Positions 1 through 6,100 of a stretch of 7,828 nucleotides of DNA are shown in pieces. Numbering within the stretch: position 1 is the stretch's first letter; every line of letters starts with the position of its first letter. The stretch spans positions 1 through 7,828 of the forward strand of contig JANPJV010000069.1 of NCBI GenBank assembly GCA_031425695.1. Direction: 5' to 3'. The stretch is from JANPJV01 sp031425695. Lineage in GTDB: Bacteria > Pseudomonadota > Gammaproteobacteria > Xanthomonadales > SZUA-5. Position numbers and translations under genes: made by a program. Below the pieces are notes generated by a model. That model was not told where the DNA came from. It made no database searches and worked only from the letters and a program-made list of their open reading frames with translations.

Positions 1-157
1 TTTCGGCCTTCGCGCGCGCGGGAGGTGCGGTTTTGAGTTCGGAAGCGGAATGGCCCGGATATGCGGTTGCGCTTTCTGCACGCACGTAGGCGCTCGCCTG
101 CGGGCTCGCACAGGCGAGCAGCAGCGCGGCGACAGTGGCGATCAGGCGGGCGAGCAT
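1..157 (-). CDS. Putative exported protein or lipoprotein, N-terminal part (runs off left edge)
   Basis: Reading the minus strand from the ATG at 157-155 gives 52 complete codons that stay open to the window edge. The first 23 residues form a typical export signal: a short start with Arg4, a hydrophobic core rich in Ala and Leu (ATVAALLLA), then an Ala-Ser-Ala end suited to signal peptidase I. Cys16 sits in the string LLAC, so a lipoprotein signal is also possible. The mature part begins around Tyr24 and is Ala/Pro-rich and hydrophilic as far as it can be seen. A weak purine stretch (GAGA) lies about 10 bases before the ATG. The function is unknown because nearly all of the mature protein lies outside the window. 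The signal-like start in a frame without stops is the only support; chance open frames are common in such GC-rich DNA. Confidence 0.6.
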   Translation of the reverse strand, partial: MLARLIATVAALLLACASPQASAYVRAESATAYPGHSASELKTAPPARAKAE

Positions 158-414
158 TGGCTAAGTCTCGCGCCAGGATCAGCGGATGGGAAGCGCGCAG
201 AGCCGCGGCAGCGGCTCGCTGTGCGCTTTTCCTTTTAGCCGTAGCTTGGGCCTTACCTCAGCGCCGCGCGCAGGTCAGGCGCGGCCGCGCGCAGCGCAAG
301 GCCGCGACCGACCGAGCACGGCGCCGCGCGCGGCACGAAGGCCGACCGAAGCCGCGGCCTCGACCCGCGCGCAGTTGCAACGCGCGGACCGGAGCCCGCG
401 CGTTGGCTTGTGTT

Positions 415-630
415 TCAGGCTGGCCCGATGGCGACGATGCGGCGCAACTTGGCCTCGATTTCGTCGCAGCGCGGGAACACGTATTCGGCGTAAGCCTGCG
501 GATTGCCCAGGCTGGTGAGCCCTCGCGCCAGGGCTTGCTGGTGCGCCAGGTGCAGCGCGATGAAGTGCAGGGCTTTTTCTTTGGTGCAGACGTCGGACTC
601 GTCGATCAGGACCATCAGTTCAGTGTGCAT
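415..630 (-). CDS. Small conserved-looking protein of unknown function (71 aa)
   Basis: A complete 71-residue frame with ATG start and TGA stop. I do not recognise a family. Two things support a real gene. About 59 of 71 codons end in G or C, as in the clear genes of this window. The amino-acid mix is balanced (Leu, Ile, His, Glu, Asp, Tyr) rather than the Arg/Ala/Pro-rich text of chance frames here. It looks soluble and mainly helical, with no signal peptide or membrane segment: a stretch with four His (CTKEKALHFIALHLAHQQAL), then a hinge near Gly-Asn-Pro, then a charged helix containing RCDEIEAKLRRI. A weak GGA lies about 10 bases before the ATG. A perfect TTGACA at 709-704 could be its -35 box. 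It is isolated from the genes on either side. Confidence 0.62.
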   Translation of the reverse strand: MHTELMVLIDESDVCTKEKALHFIALHLAHQQALARGLTSLGNPQAYAEYVFPRCDEIEAKLRRIVAIGPA

Positions 631-684
631 GGCTTGGTTTCCGCTGTGCCGCGATCCGGACGGATCGCTGTTGGCGGACTTCCC

Positions 685-709
685 AGAGCATCGAGCGCAG
701 GGCTGTCAA
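685..709 (-). promoter_or_regulatory. Possible promoter for the 71-residue protein
   Basis: TTGACA at 709-704 is a perfect sigma-70 -35 box, about 74 bases before the ATG at 630. The expected -10 position has no good TATAAT match; TGCT follows 14 bases after TTGAC, the same layout as the opposing element at 744-770. Only the -35 box is strong. Confidence 0.25.
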
Positions 710-743
710 GGCTGCGCAGCACCCGCGGCACGCGGGCTTGGCC

Positions 744-770
744 TTGACTGACCGAGCACGGTGCTAGCGT
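744..770 (+). promoter_or_regulatory. Possible extended -10 promoter reading into the gene-poor stretch
   Basis: TTGACT (744-749) is followed after a short 15-base spacer by TAGCGT (765-770), preceded by the extended -10 triplet TGC (762-764). The predicted transcript would start near 777 and run toward the attC-like element. No convincing gene lies downstream, so this is either chance or the promoter of an RNA or an unrecognised small gene. Confidence 0.25.
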
Positions 771-958
771 GAGAAGACAATAGCGAGCAGTTAAAAAGTG
801 AAGTCGGGAAGTGCGCGCTTTTGCTTGTCGCTTCGCTGTTTTTCGTTGCTTCCAAGCTTGTTTTGTTTGCTCGGCTTAGGTTTCCAGCGCGCGGCCGGAG
901 TGCTGCCGAAGCCGCGCAGCAACCCGCGCGCAACGCCGCACACTGGCCGAAGCTGGCG

Positions 959-1090
959 AGCCATGGATGGCGAGCTCAAGCACCGCATGGACGCATCCAA
1001 GCCTGTGCGCCAGCTCCGGCGGACGGCGCCGGGCAGGCGCGCGGGCGCAAGCGTGCTGCAGCGGACAGGCGACGCAAGCCATGGATGGCG
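959..1090. repeat. Two copies of a 14-bp repeat centred on CATGGATG
   Basis: AGCCATGGATGGCG occurs exactly at 959-972 and again at 1077-1090. Each copy contains the small palindrome GCCAT-GG-ATGGC. A third relative, GGCAT-GG-ATGCC, forms the core of the attC-like element at 1220-1231. The shared centre with varied arms resembles a dispersed family of palindromic elements. Confidence 0.5.
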
Positions 1091-1182
1091 CGCAGACGAG
1101 CGCAGCGAGTGCAGGACGCCAGACACTGTGCTGCAGGAGCAGCACGCAAAAGAAGCACAGGGATGTGGTGGCGGCCAGTTGC

Positions 1183-1282
1183 ACATAACGCGGGTTGAAC
1201 GGGCGCGGCGTGCGTGCGCGGCATGGATGCCGCGCGCCGCGCCTGTACAGGCAGGAGGCCTGCGGTCAACAACGCGTTATGT
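1183..1282 (+). other. attC-like integron recombination site (100 bp)
   Basis: The ends are inverted repeats, ACATAAC (R'', 1183-1189) and GTTATGT (R', 1276-1282); the match continues to 10 bp (ACATAACGCG/CGCGTTATGT). Inside lie a second pair, TTGAAC (L'', 1195-1200) and GTCAA (L', 1265-1269), which match if one A in the left copy is left unpaired. The spacers are 5 bases on the left and 6 on the right. An unpaired base in L'' and a 5/6 spacer asymmetry are hallmarks of attC sites and set the orientation left to right, with exchange expected between G1276 and T1277. The middle is a long GC-rich hairpin (GGCGCGGC 1202-1209 with GCCGCGCC 1236-1243; GCGCGGCAT 1216-1224 with ATGCCGCGC 1227-1235). 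The core differs from the consensus GTTRRRY at one base (T at the second R). No second attC or intI is seen in the window. Confidence 0.55.
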
Positions 1283-1598
1283 CATTGGCCGCCGATAGCC
1301 CCGTGAGCCGCCGCCGCACACCAGTTGCGAAGCGCGCAGGTGAGCGGCGACACGGGGATGGGGGAAGTGCGCTTGAACGAAGCGGCTGTCGTGAACGAAG
1401 CCGGCGCAGCTCAAGCCGCCGAACTGCAGCGCGGCGCGCTGCGAGCTGGCTTGCAAGGACGATGACAGCGCCAGGTGCTGAGGCGGAGCGCGCCGCCGGA
1501 TCGCTGGCAGCGGCCTTGCCGGCCATGCACGCAGCGTGACGCGCGTTCGGGGGCGGCTTCGCTCTCTTCGCAGATCGCCGCACCGGTGGGAAGGCGTC

Positions 1599-1624
1599 GG
1601 CTTCAACGCCGCAGGCGTTAAGCC
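1599..1624 (-). terminator. Hairpin just after the toxin gene, possible terminator
   Basis: GGCTT and AACGCC (separated by one bulged C) pair with GGCGTT and AAGCC across a 3-base loop: 11 base pairs in all. It begins 19 bases after the toxin stop codon, in line with the minus-strand gene run. No T-tract follows, so it may end or protect the transcript rather than act as a classical factor-independent terminator. Confidence 0.35.
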
Positions 1625-1642
1625 GCGCCCCGTGGTGTGCAC

Positions 1643-1948
1643 TCATTGACCACGCAGCGCGTCCGGGCTCTGCGGAAGTTGCTGGCGGTAGTGCATCACC
1701 GTGACGATCTCGATGCCGAGATCGGTCACTTGGTAGATCAGTCGGTATGGACGTTCCAGCAGTTCACGCAGCCCGCTGTCAGGGTACTCGGGGACGTCTC
1801 GGCCAAGAAGCGGTGGCTCCGACAAGGAGAGCGATCGTTTCAGCAGGCCCGCCGCCACCTGTTTGGCGGCTTTCGGCGATCTCTTCGCGATGTAAGCGGT
1901 CACGTCTCGCAGGCGCTCGGTCGCTTCGTTCGACCAATAGACCTTCAT
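1643..1948 (-). CDS. RelE/ParE-family type II toxin (101 aa)
   Basis: This is a toxin of the RelE/ParE superfamily, small cytoplasmic proteins that either poison DNA gyrase (ParE) or cut mRNA on the ribosome (RelE). The order of features fits: strand MKVYWSNEA, a long basic helical hairpin (residues 8-40), Arg61-Glu62 after the Tyr55-Pro56 turn, the strand YRLIYQV (68-74), and the closing strand IEIVTVMHYR (79-88). The length of 101 residues is normal for the family. Its ATG overlaps the antitoxin stop as ATGA (1948-1945), and there is no ribosome site of its own, which points to translational coupling. The sequence looks more ParE-like than RelE-like, but the cellular target cannot be read from it. 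No sign of decay: start, stop and core residues are intact. Confidence 0.88.
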   Translation of the reverse strand: MKVYWSNEATERLRDVTAYIAKRSPKAAKQVAAGLLKRSLSLSEPPLLGRDVPEYPDSGLRELLERPYRLIYQVTDLGIEIVTVMHYRQQLPQSPDALRGQ

Positions 1949-2133
1949 TCGGCGATGCCGAACTCTTGGAGCAAGTCCTCCACCGCGATGAGTCGACCCG
2001 CGCGGCAGTCCGCGAGTCCGCGCTCGATGGATGCTCGAAGCTCGATCTGGTATCGCACATCGTCCCAGGTGGCGCCCGGCTGCAAGGTGTTCGCGATCTG
2101 GTGAACTTGCTCGGGCAGTGTCAACGTGGTCAT
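1945..2133 (-). CDS. Antitoxin partner of the RelE/ParE-family toxin (62 aa)
   Basis: This short acidic protein lies directly before the toxin and overlaps it by 4 bases, the classic antitoxin position. By analogy it should bind and neutralise the toxin and repress their shared promoter. The N-terminal half (TLTLPEQVHQIANTL) could form a DNA-binding strand and helix. The middle (ELRASIERGLADCRAGRLI) and C-terminal (VEDLLQEFGIAE) parts resemble the toxin-wrapping helix of many small ParD-like/addiction-module antitoxins. I chose the ATG at 2133 because GGAG lies about 10 bases upstream. An in-frame ATG at 2160 would add 9 residues but has no ribosome site and overlaps a likely -10 box. The role rests mostly on context and general form. 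Confidence 0.8.
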   Translation of the reverse strand: MTTLTLPEQVHQIANTLQPGATWDDVRYQIELRASIERGLADCRAGRLIAVEDLLQEFGIAE

Positions 2134-2158
2134 GGCTTGGGGCTCCGTCGGTGTTTGC

Positions 2159-2164
2159 ATTCTA
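2159..2164 (-). promoter_or_regulatory. Likely -10 box of the toxin-antitoxin promoter
   Basis: TAGAAT on the minus strand matches the sigma-70 -10 consensus at five of six bases and sits 25 bases before the antitoxin ATG. The -35 region is GC-rich and poor. If used, the transcript would start near 2152 and exclude the upstream ATG at 2160. It lies in the 71-bp gap after the recombinase gene, so the pair could be transcribed on its own as well as by read-through. Confidence 0.35.
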
Positions 2165-2204
2165 GCGCTGCGTCGCATTTTCCCAGCCCGGCTGATCTCT
2201 AGCG

Positions 2205-3176
2205 TTAAGCCGCACCGTCGCCATCGTCGCCCGGCGCTGGCACGTCCTTGCGCCCAAGCTTCGCCCCCGGATGCGTCGCCGCGTGCACCGCCTTCAGCGC
2301 CTCGATCGACACGTGCGTGTAGATCTCCGTGGTCTTCACCGTCGCATGCCCGAGCAGCGCCTGGATGTAGCGCAGATCGGCGCCGTTCTCCAGCATCGCA
2401 GTGGCCGCCGCGTGGCGGAACGCGTGACATGCGCCCGGTTTGTCGATCCCCGCGCGCTTCACGTAGCGCCGCGCCAGCTCGGTCAGGCTGTCCACCGGGA
2501 TCTCGCCACCCGTACGCGTCAGGAACAGCCGCCGGTTCTCCGGATCGACGCTCCAGGCGCAGCGCACCTCGTCGAGGTAGCGGCCCAGCCACGCCAACGC
2601 CCGCTCGCCCAGTGGCACCACCCGATCCTTGCGCCCCTTGCCCTGGCGCACGAACAGCGTGCCGCGACCGTGGTCGACGTCGTGCACCAGGAGCTGCGTC
2701 AGCTCACGCCGGCGGATGCCGGTGGCGTACAGCACTTCCAGCAGCACCCGATCGCGCAAGCCATCGGCGGTATCGACATCGGGCAGCGCCAGGATGGATT
2801 CGACCTCGGCCGGGCTCAGCACATGCGGCAGTTGCCGGCTCGGCACACTCGGCAGTTCCAGGTCGGCCGCCGGATTGCTGGCGACATGACCGGTACGCAC
2901 CAGCCAGCGGAACCACTCCTTGATCCGCGCCAGCACCCGCGCCTGCGTCCGGGTCGACAGCGGCAGCCCGTTTGGCTTGCGCGTGAAGTACAGGTGCCGC
3001 TGGTAGCGCTCCAGCACCGGCCGCGTCAGTTCGCCGGGACTTTCGATCCCGCGCTCGGCGCACCAGGTCGCCAGCCGGCTCAGGTCACTGGCGACTGCCT
3101 TCTCATTCGCCGGATGCCGCCCCAGCACGCGCCGATGCACGCTGTACGCCTGCACCAGCGCCAGCATGCGGGCCAC
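2205..3176 (-). CDS. XerC/D-like tyrosine recombinase (integrase), 323 aa
   Basis: A site-specific recombinase that cuts and rejoins DNA through a 3'-phosphotyrosine. The N-terminal SAM-like core-binding domain covers about residues 5-100 and the catalytic domain about 115-300. All catalytic residues are present: Arg155 (TGIRRREL), Lys180 (QGKGRKDR), His251 and Arg254 (HAFRH), His277 (LLGHA) and the nucleophile Tyr286 (IYTHV). The length is normal for XerC/D-like enzymes. It lacks the insertion between the patch III area and the HxxR motif that marks integron integrases, so it is not IntI. Although XerC/D-like, it is not a clear housekeeping Xer: it starts 2 bases after the primase stop, so the pair is almost surely one operon and acts on a mobile element. 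The start is GTG at 3176 with GGA 7 bases upstream; ATG at 3167 is the alternative. The tail (APGDDGDGAA) is acidic and probably unstructured. Confidence 0.92.
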   Translation of the reverse strand: MARMLALVQAYSVHRRVLGRHPANEKAVASDLSRLATWCAERGIESPGELTRPVLERYQRHLYFTRKPNGLPLSTRTQARVLARIKEWFRWLVRTGHVASNPAADLELPSVPSRQLPHVLSPAEVESILALPDVDTADGLRDRVLLEVLYATGIRRRELTQLLVHDVDHGRGTLFVRQGKGRKDRVVPLGERALAWLGRYLDEVRCAWSVDPENRRLFLTRTGGEIPVDSLTELARRYVKRAGIDKPGACHAFRHAAATAMLENGADLRYIQALLGHATVKTTEIYTHVSIEALKAVHAATHPGAKLGRKDVPAPGDDGDGAA

Positions 3177-3178
3177 GA

Positions 3179-6100
3179 TCAGTTCCGCACCGGACTCGGG
3201 TACGACGCACCGTTACGACGCGGCGGCGGCGCGCCGCTCCCCAGAAGTGCAGTTTCGGGAAGAGCGGCGGCTAAAGAGAGAAGATCCGCATCAGGACGCG
3301 CTGGAAGCGGCATTTCCTCGACCCGCAAGCTCACCGCAAGGTGGCCGCTAGCTGGCCGCAAGCGCCCCGCGAGGTTTGTCCCAGACCCCGCGAGGTTGCC
3401 ATTTTCCTCCGCGAGGTTCGCCGTCGTACCCAAGGATTCGGCCGCGATCAGACCCACCGCCTGCGGCGCCTGGCTCGCCACATCGCCATCGAACGCCAGT
3501 TCGTAGCTGAAGCGCTGACCGTTGCGGCCGCTATGCGGAACCACATACTCGAGCGCGACCAGGCGCTCGACGTGCACGCGCAACTGCGTGTCGCCGACGC
3601 CGATCCGATCGCGCAGTTCGCGCCGCGTGAACCGCACCGCGCCGCGCTCGATGCCTTGCGCTTGGCTGCGCTCGTCGACCAGCGTCTGGATCGCTCCCAG
3701 CACTCGCCGCGTTTGCGGCGGTAGCTCGTCCAGCGAGCGCCCGAGCACTTCGTGCGCCAGGCGGTTCGCGAGCGCGATGTCTTCGAGCGTGGCCTCGATG
3801 TACTCGATCGCCCGACCGCCCTGCTGCGCGCTTCGGATCGGCCGCTGGTGCTGGTGCAGCAACGCGATGCTGTCGATCAGCGCCAGGTACTTCTGATGGT
3901 CGCGGCGCAGGCGCACGCGATCGGATGCGAACGTCAACTGCTCGGCGTACGGATTGACCACCGCCAGCGGCCGCAGCAGCGTTTGCGCCGCTCGATGCGT
4001 CGCCAGCACATCCTCGCTCTTCGCCTTTGCCAGCAAGCCATCCAGCGTTCGGCTGGACCGCTGCCGCGACTGGATCGCCGCCGTCTGCTCGCGGCTTTCG
4101 TTGATGGTGAGGACCAGGCAGCGGTTCAACAGCTCCTCGTCGATGTCGATCGCGGTCGTCGTCAGGAACAGCATCACCGGGCCTTCCACCCGGTATTCCT
4201 GCGTCACCAGTTGCCCCGTGATCGGATCTTTGCCGGTGCTGGCGATGGTGAGCTCGCCCTGGCTCTGCAACAGCTTCAAGGCGTACGCGGCTTGCCGCAC
4301 GCCTTCCTCCTCCGCGATTGCCAGGATCTTGTGCTTCATGCTGGTTTCGCCGAGGTAGAACAGCGACTGCCCGGTCATCGCCGAGTACTGCACGCGCTCA
4401 GCCTCCGGCATCAGCCCCAGCACCGCATCCATCAGCGTGCTTTTCCCGGCCGCGCTCGTGCTCTGGATCAAGATCGCCAGCGGCTTGTCGAGCTTGCGCG
4501 ACACGCACGCCAGATACGCCACCAGCGCGTTGCTGGCTTCCCCAACCACGCCCGTCGCCTCGACATCGGCGACGATGCGCTCGATCAACTTTGGGTCGCG
4601 CAGCAGCGCCAGCGCGGCGGTTTGCTGCGCTTCGTTCAACGTCGGCGCTGTGTCCTCGGTGGTCTTCGGTTTGAGCTTCGCGCGGATCAGCGCGTCCTGG
4701 CGCTGCTCGACCACGCGCAGCAGCTTGCCCAGATCGCTGCGCAACACCTCCTCGCTCGCCCCGAGCTCGATGCTCGCCTGCTTCAGCCAGCCGCCGCGCT
4801 GCTTCGCCTGGTACAGCTCCACCGTATCGACGTGGAAGAACTCGCCCCGCGCAGCCTTCAGCCACACCCGCAGCTGCTCATAGCTCGTGTTCTTCTCGAT
4901 CCCGCGCACCGTGTACGCGCGATCGCCGAGCACCAGGCGCAGCTCGCCGCTGTCGGCGATCTCGAACGGGATCTCCGGCGCAGTCGGTGGCACTCGATAA
5001 GCTGGCGGCTCGGGCATCGGATCGTCCGGCGCAACTGCGGCGGGCGCTGCGCAGATTTCCTTTTTAGCCGCCATCGCCGCAGGCGCAGAAGGGACGGGAG
5101 CGGCGGCTAAAAAAGGAACATCGGCCGCCGCTGCTTCGCCCCGCTCCGCCATCAGCGCCGCCGCACGCTGCGGCACATCGCCCACATCGCCCGGCAAGAT
5201 TTCCAGCACCGATCTCGACGTCGGCCGCGGCACATCCGTGCGCGCTTTGCCCATCCACTCCGCCTGCCGGATCACCACGCCCAGCGACTTGATCGCCGGC
5301 TTCACCGCCAACGCGTACTCGTTCGCATCCATGCCCTTCGGGAACCGGCAGCGATAGCACTCGATGCCGGCCGCCAGCAGCCGCTCTGCCAGCTTCTCCG
5401 CGGCCTTGTTGCCCGCCTCGTCCGCGTCATACGCGATCAGCACGCGCTTCGTTCCCGACCCCAGGAACGCCGCTAACATCTCATCGGCAAACCCCTCGAT
5501 CCCACAGCTCGAGGTCACGTTTCGATAGCCCGCGCACCAGAACGTCAGCGCATCGATCAGCGCCTCGCACAGGATCACTTCCTCGTGTCCGAGCAGGCCG
5601 GATTCGTTGAACACCCCGCGGTGCGGCCCCGGCAGATACAGGTGCAGCGGCGTACCCGGCCTCAGATTCGGCGTCACCTTGCGGCCGTAGATTTCCGTGA
5701 TTTCGCCATCTGGTGTAATCACCGGCACCACCAGCGACCCGTTGAAGTGCTCGTGTCCGCTCTCGCGCAGCAGCCCCACTCGCTGCAAGGCACCCCGGAT
5801 TTCCGCGCCCGCCTTGATCTGTTTCAGCGGCAACTGCGTTCCCAGCGTCCGGTTCCCATAGCCGAGCTGGAAGTGCTTCATCGCCTCCATCGTGATCCCA
5901 CGCCCGTCGGCGTAGGCCAGCGCCTCAGCGCTCGCCAGCAGGGTTGCGTGGTAGTACTCCACCACCGACCGCAAAAGCGCTTGGTCCCCAGCATCGGCGG
6001 CTAAAACAGGAACCGTCAGCGCCACTGGGGCCGGCACCAGCGGCCCCACCGCCGACGCCTCGCCACTCTCTTGCCGCAGTAATTCCACCGCACGCCGGAA

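Larger units (their letters stand above)
631..1642. other. About 1 kb without a convincing gene; contains an attC-like site and short repeats
   Basis: Open frames in this stretch are Arg/Ala/Pro-rich, overlap on several frames and lack ribosome sites, so I call none of them. The stretch holds two promoter-like elements facing away from each other (near 709 and 744), a T-rich patch at about 820-895 with repeated GCTTTT/GTTGCTT wording, two copies of a 14-bp repeat (959-972 and 1077-1090), the attC-like element (1183-1282), a possible 59-bp stem (CCCCGTG at 1299-1305 with CACGGGG at 1351-1357), an 18-bp-spaced repeat of TGAACGAAGC (1374 and 1392), and a hairpin at 1599-1624. This mixture is what gene-poor accessory DNA or a degraded integron cassette region would look like. 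Confidence 0.5.

Noticed and set aside
61..747. A 228-codon plus-strand open frame at the left
   Set aside because: It has shadow-type Arg/Ala composition and overlaps two minus-strand genes with better codon patterns.
1270..1290. A chromosomal dif-like (XerC/XerD) site
   Set aside because: TTATGT is present, but there is no 11-6-11 layout with AT-rich arms; the bases are accounted for by the attC-like right end.
798..1298. A 166-codon plus-strand open frame across the attC-like site
   Set aside because: No ribosome site, GTG start, Arg/Ala-rich text and internal repeats (WRAMDGE, HGWRADE) that come from the repeated 14-mer. It reads through a structured recombination site.
1617..2210. GTTAAGC at 1617 and 2204 as further attC ends
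   Set aside because: Neither has a partner RYYYAAC box at 60-150 bp in the proper direction, nor inner L boxes. The 1617 copy is explained by a short hairpin.
2134..2592. A longer antitoxin form starting upstream (at 2592 or 2160)
   Set aside because: The extra residues up to 2592 are antisense to the recombinase reading frame or its shadow text; the 2160 ATG lacks a ribosome site and overlaps a likely -10 box, while 2133 has GGAG.
2205..3176. The recombinase as an integron integrase for the nearby attC-like site
   Set aside because: It lacks the IntI-specific insertion before the HxxR motif and is coupled to the primase gene. It belongs with XerC/D-like enzymes.
2271..3506. A 411-codon plus-strand open frame opposite the recombinase and primase tail
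   Set aside because: It is the mirror of a gene with all catalytic residues intact on the other strand; long antisense frames are expected at this GC content.
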